Below are positions 23,941 through 36,914 of a stretch of 64,000 bases of DNA, piece after piece. The notes under the pieces are model-generated. The model saw only the letters and a program-made list of their open reading frames with translations, did not search any database and was not told the origin of the DNA. Within the stretch, counting starts at the first letter, position 1; every line of letters begins with the position of its first letter. Source of the DNA: Pontederia crassipes (Eukaryota; Streptophyta; Magnoliopsida; Commelinales; Pontederiaceae); the NCBI GenBank assembly GCA_030549335.1, contig CM060195.1:27222874-27286873 (forward strand), written 5' to 3'. The position numbers and the translations under genes are program-made.

Positions 23941-25585
23941 ACTTTATTTTATAAAAATATATTTTTAACTTATGACTTATTTTACTCGAGATCTTTTTTA
24001 CTTACGGTAATTTATTTCTCGAATGTCCGATTTATGTGAACGAGATGTCATTTTTTCTCCCTTTCCATGTGTATTCTTATCCGCAAGGCATGATAAAAAA
24101 GATATAATTAATAAAGTAAATAAAGAAATAAGAAAGGGACGATAGGTAGTCGACTGGCTATTGATAGAAAAAGACTAGGCAGCCATCGTAGCCAGAGAAG
24201 AAGATCATTCATGTGATCTCTTCTGCGTCTACCTCCGAAAGATGATTGCAGTAATCAATTGTATCTGATAGTCAGGACATTTACTCAAATGTGTTTGAAA
24301 TTAAATCACCAAAATCGACATTAACAACCATTTTGCTGGAGAATAAAATTATAGAGAAAACGGAAAGCACATTAGCGCGCTGCAACTTTCGAGCGCTTAA
24401 GCTCCATCAATCAGTGAGGGGAAACCAATTACTGTTTTACAATGGAAACAAATGCAAGTACAAGCCCAATGACACTGCTAACGACAAGGCACCATCACCC
24501 ACTAACAAAGGATTACTCGACGAGAAGCTCAAGATGCCATCAAAATCCCCTCGAGGTCATTGATGCTCAAGCTCAAGACTTGCTCCGGTCAAGGACTCGG
24601 TGAGGCCACCATCGGTGACATCGAAGACCAAGGACAAAGCCGCTAGTTTTGGGAGTCTGAATGGGAAGAACTCGTCTTGGGCTTCGGTTTCTTGTCTACA
24701 AGGTTAATTGAATGGATGTCTTGTGAAGTGAGACAGGTGGGAGTCTTGTTGTGTTGAGGACGTCCATGGCATATTCTTCATTGCTTCTACTGGCATAATT
24801 CTTCATTGCTTGTGCTGCCGTTCAACTTCAAGGCTTGCAAGATGGGAGTGAGAGAGTTCATGAACTGGTCGTGCGAGCAACTGGTGGAGCTCGTATTCTT
24901 GTACCAATTGAAGGAATTGGAGTGAATTAAAGGAATTGGAGCGGTGAAAAGAAATCGATGGTGAGAGTGATAGGAGCAATGAAGTGGAAGAGATTAGGAG
25001 TCGACAAATGAAAAGCAGACATGTATCGTCCCCAAATTCGACCCCACCGCGTGGCGAAACCTCCTTTCGTGCACTACTTTTCTTTCTTTCTTTCAGTCTT
25101 TCCTTGATTCATTCATCGACCCGAATGGTCAATATAAATGACATGTAAGACTAAATAATAAAACAATGCAACAATTAAAGAAAATGCGGAAGTCGATATG
25201 TAAAAGTACGTCAAATAGCTTTCATATAAAGCAAGTGCGAAAAGCAAGAGAATACATCCGAGTGACATAGTACGAGGAATGCTCTCATTACTAATCACTG
25301 TGTGGAAACCAAAAGGGTACACCCATCCATCCAAAAAATAGGTTACTCAAAAAGATAGAAGCGACTCCGATCAACTATGACCTAGTAAGTCCTGTCCAAA
25401 AAGATACACCACTTAATATATCGTAAAAATATGCGACCAATGTTCGATTCAACTAAAACCATGTGTAAACACCACTCGGGCCGAATTCATCACATGCACA
25501 TCACCAACTCATGCATCATCATGACGCACCTGTGGGGATCATATAAGGGAGCAAGCTCAACTATTAACATAAAGCTAAATGTGTG
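23941..25585. other. Intergenic, no gene recognised
   Basis: Contains moderately complex sequence (24240-25080) with a 90-codon open frame at 24291-24563 but no recognisable domain on either strand. It may be the body of an unidentified retroelement. Confidence 0.35.
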
Positions 25586-25589
25586 TTCA

Positions 25590-25830
25590 TATAAATCATA
25601 GATAAAATTCTGTCATAATATAGCATGGAAAGAGCATATGATCAATGTGAGAGTAGAAAACATAGTAAAATCATCATAGATCAGTTCCGTCAAAATGTAG
25701 CATAGAGAGAACATATAATCATCGTGAGGATATAAACATCATAAAGTCATCATAGATCGGTCCCATCGGGACATAGCATAAGAAAACATCAATGTGAGAG
25801 TAGAAACATAGTAGAGCCAGATAAATGGAG
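25590..25830. repeat. About 77-bp tandem repeat, nearly three copies
   Basis: Units begin ATCATAGAT at 25595, 25673 and 25749 and share GTCATAATATAGCAT / AGAACATAT / CAATGTGAGAGTAGAAACATAG. They are imperfect and non-coding. Confidence 0.65.
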
Positions 25831-26739
25831 AGAAATACATTTCATACCTTTTCTTTTCTTTAACTGATTATTTTATGTATTCGTTATGATGCTTATCTTT
25901 CATACTTTCTTACTTTCAATTTTCGTCTGATTCTTTTACGTGTTCATCGTTCGTATTCATCTTTCATACTTTCATACTTTGAAAGAGCTCTTCATTCTTT
26001 GAGGGTATACCATTGCAAGCACTATGATGTGCGACTATCTAGACCATCGGGGGCCAATGGGTGATCAGTGTCACGGTCAGCCCCGTTGGGCAGAAACATA
26101 AGTGTGGGTGACCTCACACTAGGCGAAAATATTCATATGAGAGAAACCCCATTTAGATAGAGCAAATGATAATTCATGATAAAGTGCATGTTACGAAGCT
26201 GTCACTTCTTTCCCTATCATAAGTGGACATATCTTTCAATATGTAGATTGATCAAGGCCGTAGGGAACATAGCTCCAAAAATAATCTTCAAGTTCTTTTT
26301 ATTTACTTTAAATCGAGTGGACGGAAGCTTATTAAATCAGAGGCGGGATGAAAATCATGTCTTCTGATCCACATATCGGATGCCCAATGGTCAAGGGTCA
26401 TCCGCCTTGGATTTGAGATCGTTCGAAAAGGAGTGGATGCCGTTCATCATCATTCATCGGTCGACCGAAAAGGGGAGCGGTCGCCAGTTCTTTTCATTCT
26501 TGATCACTTCATAGAGATTCATCATTATTCATAATCATTCTTCATGAAGGTTCATATGGATCATCATTCTTTATTCATAGTAGTTTATGAGGATCATGGT
26601 CGAACTTGATTCATATTCTGATGAGGAGTCATAGTCACATCCATAGGCTATTCACTATTTTCGTATCACAATGAGAGATCAATAAGCATAATTAGTGTTA
26701 CAAATAGATCAACAATTGAGTACTTAAATCAAGGGTTGA
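25831..26739. other. Unassigned repetitive-looking region
   Basis: Repeated TTTCATACTTTC and TTCATCATTCATC words (25850-25990, 26440-26620) and a CATCGGGGGCCAATGGGTG block. It resembles the regulatory part of an LTR retrotransposon, but no LTR boundaries or coding domains were found. Confidence 0.3.
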
Positions 26740-26754
26740 AAATCGTAAAACTAT

Positions 26755-27080
26755 CATTTTAGTAGTCGGAACCCGGGTCGGGTATAGGTGGAACTCGGGC
26801 CGAGCTTTGGCTCGAATCGATTTCAAAACATCGAGTGAAAACTCGGGCCGAGTCTGAGTCACACTCGGGTCGGGTTGGAAGCGTGATCGGGTCAAGACAG
26901 TCGGGTCGCCCGATTGTCGTCCTCGCGATGAACCCAGGCCGGCTCAAGACTAACCCGAGTCGAGTTCCTGCTTGACGTTAATGGCAGACCCGGGCTGAGT
27001 TTTGTTGAACCCAGGCCGAGTTCTTTCATGCCGAGGCCAGTTTGGTTTCTGTTTCTCCGGCGATTGCCGGTGCAGTACAA
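26755..27080. repeat. Cluster of CTCGGGCCGAG palindromes
   Basis: GC-rich patch with repeated ACTCGGGCCGAG, ACCCGGGC and GGTCGGGT words on both strands (for example near 26788, 26843 and 26991). Such subterminal word clusters are usual in non-autonomous plant DNA elements. Outer ends were not found. Confidence 0.45.
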
Positions 27081-29650
27081 CTAAGGAATATGTCATGAGT
27101 ACATGTTTACAAAACATCCACTAGCTAAAACGTGTAGGTGTAGCACTAAGCATTTATAAGATGAGAAGTTCGTACACAGTTTCATACATGTCCATCATGC
27201 ATTCGATTCGGCCAACATGGAAGACATTAGAGTAGAGCATGCAGAGACTCGTTCGAGGTACAAAATCATAAATGGTTCAGTTCATGGTTTCATCAAGCAT
27301 GCATAATTCGTCTAGAAACTCGACCTATGAAGAAGATCCCAAACAATACACCTTAATGCTTACGCTGTTGGAGTTCGTCCTAGCTTCGTCCTTGTCTTGC
27401 TCCACCTACTATGTCACCTACGTCGGAGATGATCGTCGATGTTATTCCTTGCTCTCTGTTGCCTGCGCGCCGGAGAAGAAGAAACGGAGTGAGAGTGGAA
27501 ATGGGAACGAGGAAACAAAGGGGGAGAACATGGGAGGGTCAGGCTTCATATAGAGGGGTTATGACCATCCACCTTCTCCTTGGAGGTGGAGAAGATCTCC
27601 TCTTTTGGATCTTTTGTCATTGATGCCCAATCGGCTGAGAGAGAGTGGAGTAAAGGAAGAAGGCAACAACAGAAGAAGACAAGAGAGAAGAAAAATGGTA
27701 AATGAACCCAAAGAGAGGACAAAATTGAAGAAATGAAGGGTCTTGACAGGACCCTTCCCCCACCCCCCACACCACACACACACACCTTTTTTTTAAAAAA
27801 AAATAGGGTGTTACAAGACAAGTCCTGAGATCCTCGATGGCTGAAAATGAGCAGAAGCCCACAAATATGTTGCAAAGGAAGAAGAAGAGTAGCGTCTGGA
27901 TGCCAAAGTGGTCTTCTTCTCCGGCTTTGAGGGTTGCATGGTCTTCTTCTCTTATGAGGGACGACAGAGACTGTCGCTCTATTTTCATTTCTCTTTTAAT
28001 TATTTTATCATTTTATTATTTTTTATTACAATTTATCGTGCCACGTGGACAACTAGTACACATGAAGGAGAGAGAAAAATAATATGTTCAAAAAATTGGA
28101 CTATCACAAGTCGAAAGGTCGTAAAAATAGATTATAAGTTGAAGGACAGTCTCATTACTTTTCTATAGGATTTAACTAGTCATTTGAATGATTTAACTAC
28201 TAGTAAGTTTGGTCGGGTGACCCGATCCAAAATTTCGTCAGGTCTGACTAAATTTTGTTACTTTTTTATATCATTTAACACAAAAAATATCTAATATTCA
28301 TTTTTAAAGCATAAAATACATTATATATACTAACTATTATTCTCATATATTTTTTTAAAAACTAATATTATTTAAAATTTTAAATCAAATTTAGACTTAA
28401 AATTACATAAAAAAGTTAAAAGCATTAAAAATAAAAAATGGATCATCAGATCGAGTCGACCCGTAGGTAATTAAAATAATATTAAAAATAAAAAAAGGAT
28501 TTACCCGTAGGTAATTAAAATAAAATTATTTATTATTAATGTTTATATAAAAATATTATTATTGGACATTAATAATATTATATGTATAAATATTAATTAT
28601 ATGTATAAATATATGATTATAAAAATTAATAATATTATATTATATTATAAATATTATAAATAAATGGAAGATAGATATGTATTATATTATAAACATTCAT
28701 AAAAAATTATTATTTTAATTATCGCCGATTATGCCCTTCGAACATACTGATGGATCCAAATCCATCGGTAATTTCGAAAAAATTATCCATCGATAATTAA
28801 AATAATATTATTTAATATCAATGTTTGTAATACATATCTATCTTTCTACATTTACTTATATTCTTTTCTTAATGCATTAATAAATAATATGATCAAATAA
28901 GTTATCATTATTATTTATTTTGTCATAAAATATCTTTATTTTTTTATCTTTTTACTCATTTTCCTTTTAATATATTTATATTTATAGAATATAGATTACA
29001 AATAAATTTAGAATATATATTATAGATAAATATTAATATACACTAAAATGTTAACATTATGATTATATTTAATATAAATCACAATACGACTCTTTAAAAT
29101 ATATAAAATGACACATTATAGAAGACATGATATGTTTTTTGTAAAAAAATATCCATATTTGTTTTTATTATAAGATAATAAAGATTAAATTGATATTTCA
29201 CAATTAATAAAAAAGTAACGTTAGTTGGATGACCTTAAAATTATAATGAGTTAAGTTGGAGGACCGTCTCGATTTTAAATATTAGTTTAAATGACCCTAG
29301 AGTTATGACAACTTTTAAGTTCAATGACCACGAACTTTAAGAGCTCAAGTTGGATGACCTTATCGTTATAACATTTTCATTTTGAATATTACAACATTTC
29401 GAAGTTAAAGTTGGATGACTGCTATTTTCTTTATAAAAAATCAACTGCAGCGATCGGCAGCGATAGTACTCAATGGCGACAACAATCAATAAGATTGAAC
29501 TTTTTGCAGCATCCAAAGTCCCCCCAAGCAAAGAGCCAATAAGGTTTGAACTTTTTGTTGAGTGTTGGAGGTAAAGGTTTTGCCCCTCCAATAACCATAT
29601 GCCTTGATCCCATGTATTGAAAAATCCACGATGGACATAACAAATGTTTA
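27081..29650. other. Intergenic: low-complexity and probable MULE-like debris
   Basis: 27720-27805 is C/CA-rich followed by T8A9. 28090-28170 and 29215-29430 carry words such as AAGTTGAAGGACAGTCTC and AGTTGGATGACC, similar in kind to the long termini of the MULE-like elements at 29651 and 43400; they may be the ends of another, older element. 28250-29200 is extremely AT-rich. 29436-29650 on minus has a short open stretch that was not identified. Confidence 0.35.
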
Positions 29651-30956
29651 GAGTAAATTTCAATGATGATCATCCAACTTAGGGGGCATTCTCAGTAAGA
29701 TCATCCAACTTCATTTTGTAACACGATGGTCATCTAACTTTAGAATCATTTCAGCCAAGGTCATCACGATTGGTTATAGCCAGTAAACCAATAAATCATT
29801 GACGTGGCGTTGACGTTGACCACGTCAGCATTTTTTCTCTCCACATCAGATTAAAAAACTAAAAATCACCACATCAACATATTTCTAAAAAATCTCTGCT
29901 CCATCCAAACTTTTTTTTTTTGTATCTACGTAGTCATCCAACTTTTCAAAACTTTCAGACAAGGCCATTCGACTTTTTAAATTTTCAATCGCGGTCATCA
30001 TTAAAAACTTAAAATAATAATAATAATAAACATAGAAAATAAAAATTTGAAGACATTTAGACTGACACGGAACATTTTTTAGTACGGCCCATTATGATCG
30101 AGCTGTCCAAACTTTTTATGTGTATTAAATATATAATAATTAATATGTTTTTAATTATGGAAATAAAATATTAGAAAAATAACATACCAATTATATTTTT
30201 ATATAATACAAAGTCAAATCTTAATGGCTCGTCCAATAGGGTCCTAAGCACGATCCAATATTATGATAACTAGCCAAACACGATTTTATTATATAATATT
30301 ATGATAACTAATAATTTTAATTTTTAATATTATGATAATTAATAATTTAACTCAACAATTCGTTGAATGTCGGATCGTGTCCAGCACTCCGCTAGATGAG
30401 CCATTACGATTTGACTCCACCCCGATGAAATATCACACGAAAAAAGTATATTTATGTTTTAATTATAATATCTTTTATTATTTTAAATTTCAGTGCAAAA
30501 AACTAAACAATGTGTTATTTTTTTATTTCCTTAACTAAAAAAATTAATTATCATAATATTATATATTTAAGACAAAAATTTGGGCTACTCGATATGAATG
30601 GTCGTGCCAAAAAATGTACCAACTCAGTCTAAGTGTCTTCAAATTTTTATTTTTTTATTATTTTTTATTCTTTATTTTAAATTTTTAATGATGACCATGA
30701 TTGAAAAGTTGAATGACCTTGTCTCAAAGTTTTGAAAACTAGATAAAAAATTTTTTTGAATATGCTAACATGACAATTTTTTTTTAATTTGATGTGAAGG
30801 AGAAAGAAAATACTGACGTGGTGTCACATAAAAATCCACGTCAACACCACGTCATCGATTTACTAGCTATAACCGATCGCGATGAACTTAAAATGATTCT
30901 AAAATTGGATGCCCGTCACATTACAAAATTGAAATGTCCCCACTGAAATTTACTCC
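29651..30956. mobile_element. Long-TIR MULE-like element, 9-bp TSD
   Basis: A perfect 9-bp duplication AAATGTTTA (29642-29650 and 30957-30965) flanks a 1306-bp element whose ends are inverted repeats (GAGTAAATTTCA left, GGAGTAAATTTCA read from the right). The inverted similarity continues for about 450 bp per arm through TAGAATCATTT, CGGTTATAGC and TGACGTGG blocks, so the element is nearly all TIR. No transposase is present. Nine-bp duplications with long TIRs are characteristic of Mutator-like elements. Confidence 0.9.
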
Positions 30957-31234
30957 AAATGTTTATGGTATATCAAACTTGAACGGATATCTTTAGTTGG
31001 TAATCAATCTCTTATGAGCAAGTTTTGAAAGAAAAATGTGAACTTTTATGCCGAATATTTCAAAGTTTCTTCCACCAAACCAACAATTGACATTATGGCC
31101 TATGGGAGTAAGCCAACCCGTTAATTAGTCCGTGAACTGACTTGACATGGACAATGCCATAAGTATCCAGCAGCCACATCCAATGGTCATTATTGGAATG
31201 TACAGGTAAATGTGTAACAGTAATAAAGAATCCA

Positions 31235-34200
31235 TTAAAAGCTATATCATACCATTTTTCCGGTAATTATCAATATACACCTATAATGAACCTACATGAA
31301 TTAATCTAATATAACATCCACATGATCGTAACTCGGAAAAAAAATAAGCATGAAAAATTATGTTTAGGAATTTATCTTTCATTAACTATAGGCAAAATCC
31401 TATTTATTCCTCTAAAAAATTCGAATTATTAATTATGTTCAAAGCATGAAAAGTTGTCACATTATTTAAGAATATATTAAATTGGTTCCACCTGGACGTC
31501 TTCTTATCTATTTTATATTTTTGGCACCTGCATAGCAATTAGTTGAACTACACAAAAATTTGACGAGGTTTCATGTAACATGTTTTTTTTTCAGAATGTA
31601 ACATGTTAACTACCTACAAAATAATGTGATATATTAATCACAAGTAATTATCTTATGTTCTCTATGCATGTTCTAAGTAGGTTGACATTATATGAGAAAT
31701 CTCTTGGATTTACCTGAGAGATAAACCAGGATCATAAAAGATTAATGTAATTCCAAGGACAGGACAAGACACATGTAGCTCCCTCTATGAATTTTGTCAT
31801 TGTCTTAATTGATTCGTATTTAGTTTCTTGATTTTTTGTTTGGTTGGGATATAATAAATATAACATCTAACTGCATCATGTATAATTTCTTTAAGCCATT
31901 GGACACTTCCTTCTACAGTGCTATTCTCCCCCCTAAATCATCTGCATTGGAATACTTGGTAATGCATTCGTTCGCTAAAGAACATCCTCTACTTTGTATG
32001 TCTACAAGTGATCCGTGACAATAATTTATTTTATTTTATTTTGCCTACTTAGTAAACCTTTACAAGTTAGACAAAAGGATGACATATTAAGTAGCAAATC
32101 CTGTAATATGTGGATGTCAGTGATAGTTAAGTTTGGTGGAGAATGATGGCTAGTTGTCTAGAGACTGAGCAGACTTAGGATTGAGACCTTGTTTCTAGTC
32201 AACTACCTGTACAGGCACTCCAGTCCATTCTCAACATTCTCAAAGTTTTGCTGCAGTAACTCCAAGTGACCACCATTATCATCTTCAAGCGAAGCACATA
32301 GAGATGTGCACAAATTAAATCCAGAAACCTTATACAATTTGCCGGCCATCAAGTAGATATATTATCTCAATTACCTGTCTAGGACATTTCCCTGCACAAG
32401 GTTGTGACCACCGACGCCAGCAACCTACAAATAATACAGAGGACGGGGAAGGCACAATCGGGAAAACTTTTCCCAAGGAACAAACTGCTTAACGATGAAC
32501 TTAAGCAATCGTGTTATCAATTTTTTGGCCGATATGGTGCATCATGATGCATTCAGCCTCAAAAAATCACAAAATAAAATGCACAAGTATGCTTTGCAGA
32601 CAATTATGTACTTCGTACTTTGCAAGAGAACCTTTAATCACATAAAAAGTAATTTGCAAAAAAATAGAAATATCTACTTATTGGCTAGGAATGTAATAGT
32701 ATAACCACAAAAATCAAAGGCAAAATAATTCAAACTGGAGAAAAAAATATTATTCTTCATATTAATTATAAATCAAATAGCTCACGAAAAATAAGCTGAA
32801 AAAGAAGTAATTGATTACAGATGCTTGAAAACAAGTTCAGCAGATAAATGTTGTTAAAGGTAGAAAATCGACTTCAAAGACAATAAAAAACCTAATCAAG
32901 TGCACAAAAGATCACACATCAACATCACAAACAAAATAAATGAAATTACCTCGGAAGTCCTTCAAACAACTTTTATAGTTTCAACAACTGGACCCAATGG
33001 ACATCTTGATACTAAAATAATGGACCTACGACCATATTCTACATTCCATTGAAGTAGGATAAAATTTCTATAGCAAGAAAAATTTAAATACCTATTTCCA
33101 CAATTAAATAGAATTCTTTGTTTTCAGATTGGGAACTAAAATAACTATTTTTTAGTTAAAAATAATTTGTTGACTTACAGTTCACGAAGAAGAAGAATAA
33201 TTATAAGCAAGATCAACACAGATTCCTACTTCAGCTAATACAGATGACAAAAAACAGACCCTAACTAAAATAGCATCAGGGATGGCGCTGATTTGTGAGA
33301 GAGGACAAAAACATGTATCTGCCCACTAACAGACATGAACAATCAAATTTATTTAATATATATGCAGTTATAAAGCATATGTGCAAATTTTATAAAGGGA
33401 CTAAGATGCTAAAAACAGAATAAAAAGTAATGCCTAGTAGCATTTCCTGCACACCCATATGATCAGTTGTTCTCAGTATTGTGATGACTTCATTACAAAC
33501 AGAACCTTTCAATTGAAACAATCAGATTTCACATCCATTCAAGAAAATTTTGAACAGCTTGTAACCTTAAGAAGTTAGTACAAAAGATTAATACAGTGCT
33601 TTTTTGCATCCTATCTACCATGTCTGCATGTGCATGCCATTAGGATATAGCAAGGAATACCTTTCAATTGAAATGAAGAAAATTTGATATTTTTTATCCT
33701 TCCCCAAGAACTAGCAGAAAAAGTATCTATTTATTTGAAAAGCAGAGTGAGAAAATAAGCTTGCTTAAAACATGCATAGGAAAAGAACTTATTTCCACTG
33801 AAAGAAAAGTGATGGACAGAAGAGAAATATAAATGTTGCTGACATGCACAAACATGTGTACCGCCAATACATACTGGAAGAGTCCTTACATTGCACATGA
33901 ATTTGCTGTTTTTTTTTCTCTTTTGTGAAAATGATCAATATGTGCATCCATAATGAACCAACATGAATTTGGTCATAAGTTAAGAGACCATGCATGTGAC
34001 CACTACCATATAATATATATTAATACAAAAGACTGATATGAAAACAACAACAACAACAAAGCCTTATCCCACTAGGTGGGGTCGGCTATTTGAGAAAAAA
34101 AGCAATTGAGAAAAAAAGGGGCATTATGCTGCACTAAAGAAGTCTACTACAATTCTGTAGACTTAATAACTTTCTATGCAAGATTGGTGTGGTTATTCTA

Positions 34201-34331
34201 TTTTTAATCCTATCTAGTGATTATGTTAATAGCATGAAAATTTGATTGTTGTATGATTGTATCATTTAAGCATATATTAAATTGGTCACCTGGATGATTA
34301 CCTTTTTAAATTTTTATGTGTCATCTGCAGA
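31235..34331. repeat. Copy A of a roughly 3-kb duplicated unit
   Basis: Aligns by eye with 36915-39726 over its final 2.6 kb and with 35173-36888 over its first part. Landmarks in order: CACATGTAGCTCCCT (about 31770), CAGTGATAGTTAAGTTTGGTGGA (32119), AGGCACTCCAGTCCATTC (32212), CGATATGGTGCATCATGA (32530), CTACATTCCATTGAAG (33039), GTACCGCCAATAC (33858), GCAAGATTGGTGT (34178). No intact gene is present. Two short exon-like blocks, on minus, are described in the findings. A 46-bp SINE tail is inserted near 34045. Confidence 0.8.
34045..34090 (-). mobile_element. Extremely short SINE 3' fragment
   Basis: CAACAACAACAAAGCC through CACTAGGTGGGGTCGGCTA, the SINE/RTE tail only, on minus. The equivalent place in copy C (near 39483-39500) lacks it, which gives an empty site. 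The exact target duplication is unclear because of flanking A runs. Confidence 0.8.
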
Positions 34332-34959
34332 GTAATTAACAAAGAAAGAGTAGGTATATAGGTGCCAAAACACAAGTTCACAACCTCAGGCCTCACTCTC
34401 TACTCCAAAAAGAAAATGATATTCTATGTTCTTTTTTTGAGGGTAGATATACTACATTCTTGATATAGCATCTCTTGTTCCATAGTACAGCTATTCTGCA
34501 ACCAAATGGTAACCAGTCCCATCTCTCCTATCCCATCCCCCCATCACCCCCCTCCCTCCCTCCTCCTCCTTCTCTACAACACACACACACCAAATACCAA
34601 AACAGTCACCAGAAGGTCTCCACAGTAGATGCATATACCTCTGGAAACAGTCCTTTATTCTCTGATTTTTTTTTGCAAATAATCAAGTTACTTGTTCTCT
34701 TCCTTTCCTGGTCATAAACTAGTTTCTAGTCGTGCTATGAAAAAAATTTTGAACTGTGCATCCATGTTCCAATCCTGGAGATACACTTCATTTCTTCTAT
34801 CACATAAACTTCAAGTTAGAACAAGAAGTTGAGTGGTAGAAGAAAAGGACTCGATAGCAGGAAAAAGCAATTGCTAAGTCAGCCAATCTCCATAGCATGT
34901 ATTAAAGTACAGCAGGAACTCAAGGAACAAATTTGTCCTCTTCCAAGAAACAAAGAAAA
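34332..34959. other. Spacer between duplicated units
   Basis: No gene is recognised. Contains a C/CT/CA-rich patch (about 34520-34590). Confidence 0.4.
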
Positions 34960-36888
34960 TAGTTCACTTTCTTTTTCCTTCAACATCAATATTATGAGAA
35001 CTAGCCAAAAAAAATATATTTTTATTTGAGAAAGAGTGAGAAAATAAGCTTGGCATGAATAGTAAAAGAACTAATTTACGTTTAAGGAAAAGTGATAATT
35101 GAAGACAAATATATATGATGCAGACATACACAGACATGCCTACTACTATTATATACAAGAAGAAATATTCTTACGTCGCTATATCATACCATTTTTCTGA
35201 AAATGATCAATATACACCCATAATGAACCTACATGAATTAATCTAAGAGAACATCCACATGATTGTAACTTGGAATAAATATAAGCATGAAAAATTATGA
35301 ATTTATCTTCATTTTTATTTTATATTTTTGGCACCTACATAGCAATTAGCTGAACTACACAAAAATTTGATGAGGATTCATGTAACATGTTAACTACCTA
35401 CACAAAAAAAAGTGATATATTAATCACAAGTAATTATCCTATTTTCTCTATGCATGTTCTAAGTAGGTTGACACTATATGAGAATTCTGTTGAATTTACC
35501 AGAGAGAATAACCAGGATCATAAAAGATTAATGCAATTCCAAGGTCAGGACAAGACACATGTAGCTCCCTTTATGAATTTTGTTGTCGTCTTAATTGATT
35601 CATATTTAGTTTCTTGTTTTTTTGTTTGGATGGGATATAATAAATGTAACATCTAACTTTCCCTAAAGAAAATAAATAAATATAACATCTAAATGCATCA
35701 TGTATAATTTCTTTAGGCCATTGGATACTTCCTTCTAAAGTGCATAAATCATCTGCATGTTTGTGTGTGTGTGCCCGCACTAGGCAAACAGATGACATAT
35801 CCAGTAGCCAATCCTGTAAAATGTGGATGTCAGTGATGGTTAAGTTTGGTGGACAACGATGGCTAGATGTCTAGAGACTGAGCAAGACTTAGGATTGAAA
35901 CCTTATTTCTAGTCAACTACTTGTATAGGCACTCCAGTCCATTCCCAAGATTCTCAAGGTTTTGCTGCAGCATCTCCAAGTGAATGCTCTAAGCATCTTC
36001 AAGTGAAGAACATAGTGATGAATATTGATTAAATCCAGAGACCTTATCCAATAAATGTGCAAATTAAATAGACAATGTTGTCTCAGTTACCTGTTTAGAC
36101 CATTCCCCTATGCAAACTTTTGACCTCCAACATCAGCAACCTTCAAAAATAATATAGAGGACTAGGGGAAAAAGCACAATCAAAAGAGGTTTTCCCAAGG
36201 ACCAAACTGCTTACAATAGCTAGACGATGAACTTAACCAATCAAATTATCAATTTTTAAGCAAATGTGGTGCATCATGATGCATTCGTCCATAAAAAACC
36301 ATAAAATAATGAAAATGCACAAGTATTCTTTGCATACAATCATGTACTTTGTACTTTGCAAGCAGACATCTATTCACTAAATATATACTTTGCATGAAAT
36401 GGAAATATCTACTTATATTTAGATATGAATGCTAAGGTGTGACGACAAAAACCAAAGTGAAACTAGTTCGGTGATAAAAATTGAAGAAAAGAATATTACT
36501 CCTTCCATTAATCATAATAAAATCAAGAAATATAAAATGAGAAAAAAAAAGTAATCAATTGTAGGTCCTTGAAAACAAGTTGAACAGATAAATGTGGTTA
36601 AAGTTAGAAAATCAATTTTCCAAGGACAACCAAAAGCTTATTTTCCTAGTCAAGTGCACAAAAGATCATGCTTCAGCATCAGACAAACCAAATAAAGGGA
36701 ACACCTTGGAAATCCTTTAAACAACTTTCATAGTTTTCAACAACTGAACCTGATGTATTTCTCGATATTGAAAGAGGAGGATGTATGACCATAGTTCTAC
36801 ATTCCATCGAAATAGGATTAACTTTCTATCGCTAAACAAAATAAATACCGATTTCAACAATTAAGTACGTTTTTGAGTTTACAAATTG
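34960..36888. repeat. Copy B of the duplicated unit, truncated
   Basis: 34960-35160 matches the late part of copy A (33700-33900), then 35173-36888 follows copy A from its start to about 33150. It carries the same landmarks (CACATGTAGCTCCCT, CAGTGATGGTTAAGTTTGGTGGA, AGGCACTCCAGTCCATTC). It is more diverged than copy C and ends at a (TA)n run. Confidence 0.75.
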
Positions 36889-36911
36889 TGATATATATAT
36901 ATATATATATA
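36889..36911. repeat. TA microsatellite at the B/C junction
   Basis: A short (AT)n run exactly where copy B stops and copy C begins. A slippage- or breakage-prone sequence at the junction is notable. Confidence 0.8.
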
Positions 36912-36914
36912 TGT

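Noticed and set aside
24291..24563. 90-codon open frame
   Set aside because: No recognisable motif and surrounded by non-coding sequence; length is within chance expectation.
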